Shown here: piece by piece, positions 1-6,219 of the stretch | Layout of the letters: each line of letters begins with the position of its first letter | Numbering within the stretch: the stretch's first letter is position 1 | Assembly: GCA_021821605.1 (NCBI GenBank) | Contig: JAKACG010000028.1 | Span: 1 to 9,007, forward strand | Reading direction: 5' to 3' | Source of the DNA: Microcaldota archaeon | GTDB taxonomy: Archaea > Micrarchaeota > Micrarchaeia > Micrarchaeales > CABMGC01 | DNA length: 9,007 nt | Program-made: the position numbers and the translations under genes | The notes under the pieces: model-generated | Database searches by the model: none | What the model was told of the DNA's origin: nothing | Seen by the model: only the letters and a program-made list of their open reading frames with translations

Positions 1-36
1 GATTTTAACTTTTGGGATAAATATACATTGGTTTTT

Positions 37-2088
37 ATGAAAGCGCAATCCGCGATGGAATATCTAATGACATATGGTTGGTCAATACTCATAATAGCAA
101 TAACCCTAGTTAGCCTTTTTGAACTTGGATTTTTTAATGGGAAAGGTGGTTCTATATCTCAAGGGTGCATATCGGAATCAGGCTATCTTTGCTCAAACCC
201 TATTTTATATACTTCAGGGGTGCTAATTACAAATGTAGGTAGTATTGGTCAAAGTATAACCATAACCGGTACAGGTTGTTCTCTCAATAGTACAAATCCT
301 TCTATAACTCCAGTTGTTTCACAATCGTTAAGCTCCGGCGAAGTTGTAAGCTTGCAGTTTCAATGTCCATTGTCATCTAACTCTATAGGGTCAAGCTTTT
401 CTGGTTATCTTTGGGTGCAGTACAGTAATTCATATCAAAGTAATCTTACCTCTTTAATAGGTAAGGTTATTGTAAGTATATCAGAAGCCGCTCCATCTCC
501 AGAAGAGTTGCTTTATACCGCAAACTCAAACAATACGGTATCTGTTTATGACTTAGCTACCGGTTCGATAAAACACACTATAACCGGAGCTGGTCTAAAT
601 CAACCAAGAGACATAATCTTCTCTTCAAACGGTACAAATGCCTTTGTGTTAAATAATGGAGATAATCAGGTGCTTGAGTTCAATACCGCAACAAACTCAA
701 TAATAAAAACCTTCCAGATGTCAAATTACGGCATAACTAACCTTGCAGGAATAGCATTAAACCCATCTGGAAATATACTGTATGCAGCTAATTATGGTCC
801 AAACGGTTCTGGCAATAGCATATATGAGATAAATATTAGTTCTGAAAACGTTGCAAATACAATTAAAGGTATACAGTGGACAGGCTCAATGGTTCTTTCA
901 CCTAACGGTCAGTATTTATACTCTACTGGTTGTAACAATCCAAATATAGATATTATAAATCTGGCTAGCGGACTTGTAGTAAATACTATTTATGGTTCAT
1001 TAAACTGCGAAGAAGGTATGGCAATATCTAACAATGGCAATTACTTATACATATTAACAAGAAAACCTAATATAACAATAGCAAGTACTATATCAAATAG
1101 CATAGTTGGAAATATAATAGGCACCAACTTCAATGCACCTACTGGTTTGGCTCTTAACGAAAGCAATGGAAATATTTACATACCAGACCAAAATGCCGGA
1201 GTGGTATGGGTTGCAAATGTTATTTCTAATACTATAACTAACCATATAACCTTTCCAAATGGTGGAGGCAGTGGTGGTATTGGCTATCTTCCAAACACCA
1301 ATTATATGTATCTTCCAAATGCAAATTTAAACTTAATAAATATACTTGACATGGCAACAAACACCATACTATCAAATACTATAACCATAGCAGAAATTAA
1401 TGGGCCTTTCTCAATAGCAACCTCTCCAGACAGTCCATATCTGTACATGACTAATCAAAATGGAGATACGGTATCAATAATAAATCCGGCTACAAACAGT
1501 ACAGATGGCTCGATATCAGGCTTCAAAATTCCATGGGGCATAGCCATCTCTCCAAATGGCAAAACAGCATACGTAGGTAATGATGGAAACAATACCATTT
1601 CAATAGTTAATCTTGCAACAAATAAAATAACTGGTACAATAACAGGTGCTAGTTGGCCTGCTGGATTAGCGGTATCTGGAAATGGACAGTATCTTTACGC
1701 TACAAACTTTTACAATGGACAGGTTAATGTATATAACCTACAGAGTTATTCATTAATAAATACCATTTCTGGATTTGGTAGAGATGTTGCCGTTTCAGTA
1801 TCGCCATCAAATCTTGATTCTTTGTATGTTACCAGTGAATGTTGCAACGAAGCGAATATAACTCTTGCAAGTATATCTCAAGCTAAAACGGAAAATACAA
1901 TTTCAGGAAGTGTAGGTGGTCATGGCGATTTTGGAGTAACATTTCTTCCTAACGGACAATATGCATATGCCGTAGGTAATGGTGCCTATATTATAAATAC
2001 AGCAACCAACTCAATAACCGCAAGCATATCTGGATTACAATCTTCTGTAGGAGTTGCGGTTTATTCCTTATACTCTTACAATAATTAG
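37..2088 (+). CDS. Prepilin-like (class III signal) surface protein with YVTN-type beta-propeller repeats
   Basis: The 683-aa product starts MKAQSAMEYL and continues with one hydrophobic helix at about residues 15-33. This is a class III (type IV prepilin-like) signal, in which a prepilin peptidase normally cuts just before the Gln, here after Ala3, leaving the helix to assemble or anchor the protein. Residues 40-155 form a Ser/Thr/Asn-rich domain with four cysteines (C44, C52, C81, C110) that could pair as disulfides. From about residue 159 to the end there are about twelve repeats of roughly 44 residues with the pattern LY-x-N-x-V-(S/D)-(V/I)-(I/Y)-(N/D)-x-AT-N-x-I and then SPNGxYLY, typical of YVTN/surface-layer beta-propellers. 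Eleven N-X-S/T sequons suggest an exposed glycoprotein. There is no C-terminal anchor. ATG 37 was chosen because it gives the canonical short basic leader; an in-frame TTG at 28 adds only three residues. No Shine-Dalgarno sequence is visible. The ligand or role is unknown; adhesion or cell contact is a guess. Confidence 0.88.
   Translation: MKAQSAMEYLMTYGWSILIIAITLVSLFELGFFNGKGGSISQGCISESGYLCSNPILYTSGVLITNVGSIGQSITITGTGCSLNSTNPSITPVVSQSLSSGEVVSLQFQCPLSSNSIGSSFSGYLWVQYSNSYQSNLTSLIGKVIVSISEAAPSPEELLYTANSNNTVSVYDLATGSIKHTITGAGLNQPRDIIFSSNGTNAFVLNNGDNQVLEFNTATNSIIKTFQMSNYGITNLAGIALNPSGNILYAANYGPNGSGNSIYEINISSENVANTIKGIQWTGSMVLSPNGQYLYSTGCNNPNIDIINLASGLVVNTIYGSLNCEEGMAISNNGNYLYILTRKPNITIASTISNSIVGNIIGTNFNAPTGLALNESNGNIYIPDQNAGVVWVANVISNTITNHITFPNGGGSGGIGYLPNTNYMYLPNANLNLINILDMATNTILSNTITIAEINGPFSIATSPDSPYLYMTNQNGDTVSIINPATNSTDGSISGFKIPWGIAISPNGKTAYVGNDGNNTISIVNLATNKITGTITGASWPAGLAVSGNGQYLYATNFYNGQVNVYNLQSYSLINTISGFGRDVAVSVSPSNLDSLYVTSECCNEANITLASISQAKTENTISGSVGGHGDFGVTFLPNGQYAYAVGNGAYIINTATNSITASISGLQSSVGVAVYSLYSYNN
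511..2085 (+). repeat. About twelve tandem beta-propeller repeats encoded within the surface protein
   Basis: Reading the protein in register on the LY...(N)...TVSVYDLATGSI...PNGxY pattern gives about twelve degenerate units of 42-47 residues (about 130 nt each). Blades 8-10 (roughly 1440-1790) are the cleanest, with repeated phrases such as INPATNS, VNLATNK and ISPNGK. Units 5, 6 and 11 are more diverged; unit 11 has a Cys-Cys pair and unit 4 has two cysteines. Twelve units would fit two six-bladed propellers, or one seven-bladed propeller plus five further blades. The divergence at the DNA level is high, so this is an old protein repeat and not a recent tandem duplication. Confidence 0.78.
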
Positions 2089-2124
2089 CGGTTAATAAAT
2101 CTATTAGTTAGGCTTTCAAATCAA

Positions 2125-2481
2125 TTATAAAAGCTTAAATGACGAGGTAAATTCATCTATTTCTTTGCTTTTCCAAGGGCCTACTCCTAACGCAGTTACC
2201 GTTCCTGGTGGCAGTTGTGTAAGTCCTGCATCGCTTACTAATGCACATGGAATATCTTTGTACTTAAAAGCCTCAAAAAGTTTTTTAAGAACTTTATCAT
2301 CATTTACCTTAAGGACAATCTTCTTTTCTCCGGTATTTAACCATTCCTTTGCTACTTTGTTATCTTTTTTTTCAGCGTTGAAATATGCCATCAATGAAGC
2401 ATGGGCTACCTGCGCCGCTGTTTTTCCCTTACTCATTTCTATATCATTTCTTACTAATATAGCCTGTTTTATCTCTTCCAT
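2125..2481 (-). CDS. pth2: Peptidyl-tRNA hydrolase, Pth2 family
   Basis: Pth2 cleaves the ester bond of peptidyl-tRNAs that fall off the ribosome, recycling tRNA in the cytoplasm. Family signatures are clear. The N-terminal block LVRNDIEMSKGKTAAQVAHA contains the conserved Lys and His (K20 and H27 counted from the chosen ATG). The C-terminal block SDAGLTQLPPGTVTALGVGP contains the conserved Asp and Thr (D84, T88). At 118 residues it has the usual archaeal length with no extension. ATG 2481 was chosen because AGGTG lies seven bases upstream; an in-frame TTG at 2487 would add two residues but sits against the Shine-Dalgarno sequence. It is the last gene of the minus-strand group trm5-unknown-unknown-pth2, 53 nt from the gene before it. 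The plus-strand surface gene converges on it, with 36 nt between stop codons. Confidence 0.96.
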   Translation of the reverse strand: MEEIKQAILVRNDIEMSKGKTAAQVAHASLMAYFNAEKKDNKVAKEWLNTGEKKIVLKVNDDKVLKKLFEAFKYKDIPCALVSDAGLTQLPPGTVTALGVGPWKSKEIDEFTSSFKLL

Positions 2482-2488
2482 GCTCAAA

Positions 2489-2493
2489 CACCT
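2489..2493 (-). promoter_or_regulatory. Shine-Dalgarno AGGTG for pth2
   Basis: On the minus strand the leader reads AAAGGTG, then seven bases, then ATG 2481. This spacing decides between the ATG and the TTG six bases earlier. A TATA-like run TATAAAAAT lies just upstream on the same strand (around 2496-2504), but it is too close to the start to be assigned confidently as an internal promoter. Confidence 0.65.
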
Positions 2494-2534
2494 TTATTTT
2501 TATACTAATCAAGTAACTACTGCTATACATTAAC

Positions 2535-2927
2535 TTAATCTTTTCTTAGAAAGTCTTTTATTGACATTGTCATCTTATTTATCTGTTTTACCTCTTTTTT
2601 CTCTTCAGGGCTTAGTTCTTTTTTAGAATTTATGCTGCTTTCTATTGCCTCAAGCATCTCTAGCCATTCTTCTGCATCATCTTTTATAATATGCATTACC
2701 GTCTGGTCCTTTGAAAGAATCTCTAAAAGATCTATGAGCTTAGAGTTGTCGGTAACCTCCTCTCCTCTGTTAAGTTTTTCAGTAAGGTGTGTTTTTAGCT
2801 CATCTATTTCATCCTTATTGTACTTATCATTAATGCCGACTACACTTTCCATTCCCTTGACAAAACTTTTTACTGAGTTATACAGCTTTTTTATAATCTC
2901 ATTTACCGACATGCTTTTAAAGTCCAA
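2535..2927 (-). CDS. Uncharacterised charged, helical protein (about 130 aa)
   Basis: I do not recognise a family. The product is rich in Lys, Glu and Asp and predicted by eye to be almost all alpha-helical, with amphipathic stretches (for example NEIIKKLYNSVKSFVKGM near the N-terminus, and EEWLEMLEAIESSI near residue 90). It has no cysteine and no membrane segment. The C-terminus KQINKMTMSIKDFLRKD is basic. It is therefore probably a soluble cytoplasmic protein, perhaps a partner or coiled-coil scaffold, but no reaction can be proposed. The start is uncertain: TTG 2927 sits five bases after AGGTG, GTG 2933 overlaps that site, and ATG 2912 is 20 bases away; TTG fits best. It lies 23 nt after the hydrophobic 176-aa gene and 53 nt before pth2, so co-expression with trm5 and pth2 is likely. 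Confidence 0.75.
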   Translation of the reverse strand: MDFKSMSVNEIIKKLYNSVKSFVKGMESVVGINDKYNKDEIDELKTHLTEKLNRGEEVTDNSKLIDLLEILSKDQTVMHIIKDDAEEWLEMLEAIESSINSKKELSPEEKKEVKQINKMTMSIKDFLRKD

Positions 2928-2932
2928 AATCA

Positions 2933-2937
2933 CACCT
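2933..2937 (-). promoter_or_regulatory. Shine-Dalgarno AGGTG for the 130-aa unknown protein
   Basis: The minus-strand leader reads AAAAGGTG, followed by five bases and TTG 2927. It is nearly the same leader (ATAAAAGGTGT versus ATAAAGGTGT) as that of pth2, which supports real translation of this otherwise unrecognised gene. Confidence 0.55.
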
Positions 2938-2950
2938 TTTATATTTGGTA

Positions 2951-3481
2951 TTACTTTCTTCTATTCCTTTTAAGTTCAATTGCCTTGGATGCTAATACCG
3001 CTCCTGCGCCTAAGCATGTTGCAGTTATACCTGCAAAGAACAACGTATCGCATCTTATAGGCATGTTTTGAAAAGGGCGTATATTTAGTCCATGAGCTAC
3101 AACGCTATATGCAGCTGAGCCTTCAAAAATAACTGCCGTTGTACTAGAAAATATGCCTGTCAACGCGCGTTTTTTAAGGCCATCATTTTTGATTGTGATG
3201 CTTTCTTCAAAATTTGATAATGACTTGTCAAATACCTTTTTTATAACCGGTATTGTAAGCAATCCAATCGACGTAGCATCAAAGTATGTAAGGCCATTGC
3301 CTGAGTTTCCAGTAGCTCTTACAAAAATATCCATGCCTAAATTAACCAAACCGGCAGGAAGGGCGGTTTGCATAGCAATAATATCTATAGTTTTTCCTAA
3401 TACCTTGCCAAACTCAGATCTATGCTCATTTGAGTTATGCTCATTATTTTTGTTTACTCCCTTCAAAGTTGAATATGCCAT
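2951..3481 (-). CDS. Uncharacterised hydrophobic protein (176 aa), probable membrane protein
   Basis: I do not recognise a family. The first 25 residues are polar (Asn/His/Glu-rich). Moderately hydrophobic stretches follow at about 31-55, 69-80, 106-131 and 144-168, and the end is strongly basic (KRNRRK). This suggests two to four membrane segments, although Gly/Ala/Thr content is high and the first two are weak; a soluble helical bundle is not excluded. Two cysteines (C144, C156) lie in and just before the last hydrophobic stretch. ATG 3481 was chosen as the first start after the trm5 stop; no clear Shine-Dalgarno sequence precedes it. It lies 23 nt downstream of trm5 and about 23 nt upstream of the 130-aa unknown gene, so it is probably co-transcribed with both. 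Confidence 0.75.
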   Translation of the reverse strand: MAYSTLKGVNKNNEHNSNEHRSEFGKVLGKTIDIIAMQTALPAGLVNLGMDIFVRATGNSGNGLTYFDATSIGLLTIPVIKKVFDKSLSNFEESITIKNDGLKKRALTGIFSSTTAVIFEGSAAYSVVAHGLNIRPFQNMPIRCDTLFFAGITATCLGAGAVLASKAIELKRNRRK

Positions 3482-3504
3482 AGATACTTTAACATAACAA
3501 AAAA

Positions 3505-4554
3505 TTAATATCTTTCTCTTGCAACCTTAAAATCTATGACTACCTCTATTATTTTAGGCGAGTAAGGTCTTACGACCCTCCACATAATAACCTCAAATTT
3601 CATTTTCCTTGAAGAAAAGAAAGCATTAAGTTTTTTAACAAGATTTTCTAAACCTCCATTTATATCAACAAAAGCATAATAATGTACCACGCATTTTTTC
3701 TTTGCTATTATAGCTACCGAATCAAGAAATGACCCTGCATCTTTTGGAAGTGGCATTATCACCCTATCGGCAAAGTTAGGGTAGTTCTTAGACACTCTCT
3801 TAACATCACCACTCACTGCAACTACATTTTTTGTATTGTTTAGCTCTATATTTTCCTTCATATACCGCGCGGCCTTTCTGTTAATCTCAATCCCTACTAC
3901 ATTAGCTTCTTTATTTTTCAATGCGAGCTCTATAGCAAAAGGACCAACCCCTGCGAACATAACTACAACATTTTCATTTCCTTTTGAAAGTGCAGCTATT
4001 CTGCTTCTTTCAAACGATAGTCTTGTAGAAAAAAATGTATCCCTTATATCAAATTTCATAACTGCTCCATTTTCTTTATACTCGGTGATAAAACTTCTCC
4101 TTCCGATTACGTGACTGTACTTTCTTTTTCTATATCTTCCTTTAACGGCTCCCTCCTTTCTTATCACCGTGGTGATATTTTTATTTACCTCCATTATCAC
4201 AGAGCCTATTTTTTTAGCAATCTTGGCATTAGCGTCTATGATTGCTATATTTCCTATGCATTCAAAGCCTCTGGGAGCATTCTCATAATTATCTCCTAAA
4301 GCCTTTTTCAACATCATCTTGTAGCTTTTCATATCATTCTGAGTATCAAATGTAACTCTAACTACCTTCCCTCCTAGTTTACTTTGCAAAAATATAGATG
4401 TATCTTTGTTCATATTCCTTACAGGAAAATATATAAATGAATTCCTGCTCATTACTTTGTGTTTATTATCAAGTAGCGTATGCTTTGTCAGGTACTTGCG
4501 TACCTTCTCTGCATTAACTTTGCTTACCTTTATTCCAATCATAACATCAGGCAT
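3505..4554 (-). CDS. trm5: tRNA (guanine37-N1)-methyltransferase, Trm5 family
   Basis: Trm5 transfers a methyl group from S-adenosylmethionine to N1 of G37, next to the anticodon, which prevents frameshifting and in archaea also feeds wyosine synthesis. The 349-aa protein is full length. An N-terminal D1-like region (MIGIKVSKVNAEKVRKYL) is followed by the D2 start FECIGNIAIID (about 98-108), the tRNA-binding core FITEYKENGAVMKFDIRDTFFSTRL with SFERSRI, SAM motif I MFAGVGPFAIELA (199-211), the acidic ribose-binding GIEINRKA, and the motif MPLPK at 267-271. Most Trm5 proteins that I recall have NLP here; PLP is discussed as a finding. The C-terminal strand (RVVRPYSPKIIEVVIDF) closes the Rossmann fold. 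It is the first gene of the minus-strand group ending in pth2 and is divergent from spt5 with 70 nt between starts. Confidence 0.95.
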   Translation of the reverse strand: MPDVMIGIKVSKVNAEKVRKYLTKHTLLDNKHKVMSRNSFIYFPVRNMNKDTSIFLQSKLGGKVVRVTFDTQNDMKSYKMMLKKALGDNYENAPRGFECIGNIAIIDANAKIAKKIGSVIMEVNKNITTVIRKEGAVKGRYRKRKYSHVIGRRSFITEYKENGAVMKFDIRDTFFSTRLSFERSRIAALSKGNENVVVMFAGVGPFAIELALKNKEANVVGIEINRKAARYMKENIELNNTKNVVAVSGDVKRVSKNYPNFADRVIMPLPKDAGSFLDSVAIIAKKKCVVHYYAFVDINGGLENLVKKLNAFFSSRKMKFEVIMWRVVRPYSPKIIEVVIDFKVARERY

Positions 4555-4624
4555 ATACTTAAATAGTTTAAAGTATTAAACAGTAGTATAATTTATAATT
4601 AACATCAAAAATTTATGTGGTCTT
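4555..4624. promoter_or_regulatory. Divergent AT-rich promoter region between trm5 and spt5
   Basis: The 70-bp gap separates two genes read outward. On the plus strand TTTATAAT (4592-4599) is centred about 29 bases before the spt5 ATG, which fits an archaeal TATA box with a very short or absent leader; no good Shine-Dalgarno sequence precedes that ATG. On the minus strand the candidates are TTTAATAC (4573-4580, about 22 bases before the trm5 ATG) and the reverse of the same 4589-4598 AT block (about 40 bases before it). Which of these is used cannot be decided by eye. Confidence 0.5.
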
Positions 4625-5071
4625 ATGTATTTAATAGTAAGAGTTACCTCAAGCCAGGAAAAGATTACTGCAGATATACTTGAGAATAAGGTACGCATGA
4701 CAAATATACCTATTTACTCAATAATATTACCTAATGGAATGCGGGGCTATCTTGTTTTAGAGTGCGAAGATGAAAACGCATGCAGAGAGCTAATACTAAA
4801 CGAGCCACACGTAAAGGGTGTTCTTTCAAAGCCTCTTACAGAGGAAGAGATCTCAAAAATGCTTACAGTTAAGCAAACTTCACAAAAAATAGCTATAAAT
4901 GATGTTGTGGAGTTCATGTCAGGTCCATTCAAAGGCTACAAAGCAAAGGTTAAGAAGGTCGATACGGTAAAGGACGAGATAACAGTTGAGTTGATGGACG
5001 TGGCAGTTCCAATACCTGTAACAACTAAATCTAATATTGCAAAAATAATACAAAAATCTGAGGTAGTGTAA
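4625..5071 (+). CDS. spt5: Transcription elongation factor Spt5 (archaeal NusG)
   Basis: Archaeal Spt5 pairs with Spt4 and binds the RNA polymerase clamp to keep elongation processive, and it can couple polymerase to the ribosome. The 148-aa protein has the usual two-domain layout: an NGN domain at about 1-82 (YLIVRVTSSQEKITADIL at the start and the GYLVLECED strand near 41-49) and a KOW domain at about 91-118 (INDVVEFMSGPFKGYKAKV). Length and order match the family. The TAA stop overlaps the next ATG (TAATG), so translation of rpl11 is probably coupled to it, which is the common archaeal spt5-L11 arrangement. SecE, often just upstream of spt5 in archaea, is not present; trm5 points the other way instead. 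Confidence 0.95.
   Translation: MYLIVRVTSSQEKITADILENKVRMTNIPIYSIILPNGMRGYLVLECEDENACRELILNEPHVKGVLSKPLTEEEISKMLTVKQTSQKIAINDVVEFMSGPFKGYKAKVKKVDTVKDEITVELMDVAVPIPVTTKSNIAKIIQKSEVV
5060..5064 (+). promoter_or_regulatory. Shine-Dalgarno GAGGT for rpl11
   Basis: GAGGT lies inside the last codons of spt5, six bases before ATG 5071. It supports the overlapping TAATG start and shows that internal genes of this operon use Shine-Dalgarno initiation, while the first gene appears near-leaderless. Confidence 0.7.
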
Positions 5072-5541
5072 TGCCAGATGTAATAATAAACGGTTTGATA
5101 GAAGGAGGAAAAGCAACAAGCGGCCCACCATTCGGTCCTGCTTTAGGTCCAATGGGTGTAAACATAAATGAGATAATAGCAGAAATAAATAAGAAAACTG
5201 CTGCTTTTGAAGGCATAAAAATACCTGTAAAGGTAATAGTTGATCCTTCTACAAAAAAGTATAAAGTAGAGGTTGGTGCTCCACCAACAAGCGCTCTTAT
5301 TCTAAAAGAACTTGGAATCTCAAAAGGTGCAAAGACAAAGGAAGAAACTCCTGGAGATATGAGTATAGCTCAGGCAAAGAAGGTAGCAGAATCAAAAACC
5401 ATGAGCATGTATGGCAATACTATAAAGGAACGTGTGACTCAGGTTCTTGGAACCTGTAAAAGCATGAACATAAAAGTAGAAGGCATGGATGCAAGAGAAG
5501 CTATAAAGAAGTTAAAGAACGGAGAGCTAAAGATAGCATAA
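5071..5541 (+). CDS. rpl11: 50S ribosomal protein uL11
   Basis: uL11 binds the GTPase-associated region of 23S rRNA at the base of the stalk. The N-terminal domain shows the nearly invariant PPFGPALGPMGVNI (20-33) and the beta-strand KVEVGAPPTSALI. The C-terminal rRNA-binding domain carries VLGTCKSMNIKVEG (125-138), the family signature. The length of 156 residues is normal for archaeal L11. The start is fixed by the GAGGT site and the one-base overlap with spt5. Unusually, it is not followed by L1 and L10: the next gene, two bases on, encodes a DNA glycosylase, after which the strand switches. Confidence 0.97.
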   Translation: MPDVIINGLIEGGKATSGPPFGPALGPMGVNINEIIAEINKKTAAFEGIKIPVKVIVDPSTKKYKVEVGAPPTSALILKELGISKGAKTKEETPGDMSIAQAKKVAESKTMSMYGNTIKERVTQVLGTCKSMNIKVEGMDAREAIKKLKNGELKIA

Positions 5542-5543
5542 AA

Positions 5544-6212
5544 ATGAGAGCTTCAAGAAATTTTTCTTTTAAGCTGCTGCATAATACTTTAGATAAGAAC
5601 TTTAATCTTGGCTCATGGTGGCCTGGAACTACAAAGGATGAGATCTTCATAGGTGCTATTCTTACACAGAACACAAACTGGAAAAATGTAGAAAAAGCAC
5701 TATCTAATTTAAAAGAAAAGAATCTCCTTTCACTTAACTTTATATCTAACTGCAATATCATTGAATTAGAAAATGCAATAAGGCCTAGTGGATTCTATCA
5801 TCAAAAGGCAATACGCCTTAAAAAGGCCTCGTTTTACATAATAAGTAAGTATGGTTCCTTAGATAGTTTCTTTAAAAAAGATGTTGCACAATTAAGAAAA
5901 GAGCTATTGTCATTAAATGGAATAGGCCAAGAAACAGCAGACTCTATACTGCTTTATTGTGGAAATAAACCTATTTTTGTAATTGACGCATATACAAAAA
6001 GAATAGCAAAACGAGTCTTTGGATATGATGATAACTTAACATATGAGGAATTGCAAAGAACTGTTCATAAAGAGATAACCCCCAATACAAAAGAGTATAA
6101 AAAATTTCATGGCGAGTTTGTAGAGCTTGCAAAAAAGAATTGCAAGAAAGAACCAATATGTATAAACTGCCCTATTAAAAAATATTGTGTATATTTTTCA
6201 AGTAATAAATAA
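5544..6212 (+). CDS. Endonuclease III-related DNA glycosylase (HhH-GPD, MagIII/COG2231-like)
   Basis: HhH-GPD proteins flip out damaged bases and cut the glycosidic bond. The 222-aa protein shows ILTQNTNWKNVEKAL (39-53), RPSGFYHQKAIRL (80-92), the helix-hairpin-helix LNGIGQETADSI (124-135) and the catalytic-Asp block FVIDAYTKRI (D148). The RPSGFY-QKA block resembles, from memory, the MagIII 3-methyladenine glycosylases more than classical Nth. Nth has a lyase Lys in GVGRKTA; here the aligned residue is Glu130, so a monofunctional glycosylase without beta-lyase activity is expected. Four C-terminal cysteines (C200, C206, C209, C215) probably hold a 4Fe-4S cluster, with spacing C-X5-C-X2-C-X5-C, one residue shorter than the common C-X6-C-X2-C-X5-C. 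It starts two bases after the rpl11 stop with no strong Shine-Dalgarno sequence, so coupled translation is likely. The substrate is unproven. Confidence 0.9.
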   Translation: MRASRNFSFKLLHNTLDKNFNLGSWWPGTTKDEIFIGAILTQNTNWKNVEKALSNLKEKNLLSLNFISNCNIIELENAIRPSGFYHQKAIRLKKASFYIISKYGSLDSFFKKDVAQLRKELLSLNGIGQETADSILLYCGNKPIFVIDAYTKRIAKRVFGYDDNLTYEELQRTVHKEITPNTKEYKKFHGEFVELAKKNCKKEPICINCPIKKYCVYFSSNK

Positions 6213-6219
6213 TTATTTA
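6206..6219. other. Perfect 14-bp palindrome spanning two convergent stop codons
   Basis: TAAATAATTATTTA reads the same on both strands. It contains the TAA of the glycosylase gene and the TAA of the FkbM gene, which face each other with four bases between. An A6 run at 6177-6182, inside the glycosylase gene, gives a T6 tract on the minus strand about 35 nt beyond the FkbM stop and could serve as an archaeal U-rich terminator. Because the stretch is AT-only, the palindrome could also be chance. Confidence 0.4.

Noticed and set aside
28..36. TTG at 28 as start of the surface protein
   Set aside because: ATG 37 gives the canonical class III leader MKAQSA; the TTG adds three residues without a Shine-Dalgarno site.
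511..2085. Recent DNA tandem repeat or phase-variation array
   Set aside because: The units are similar only as protein; the DNA has diverged, and no identical units or simple-sequence tracts were seen.
2092..2107. Small hairpin TAATA-AATC-TATTA between the surface gene and pth2
   Set aside because: A five-pair AT-only stem without a clean T-tract is too weak to call a terminator.
2165..2533. Open plus-strand frame across pth2
   Set aside because: It is antisense to a well-conserved Pth2 gene with its own Shine-Dalgarno site; its translation is Ser/Phe/Leu-rich with no family features.
2632..2973. Open plus-strand frame across the 130-aa unknown gene
   Set aside because: The translation is a low-complexity Ser/Ile/Phe run, typical of the complement of a Lys/Glu-rich helical gene. 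The minus-strand frame has a Shine-Dalgarno site and operon spacing.
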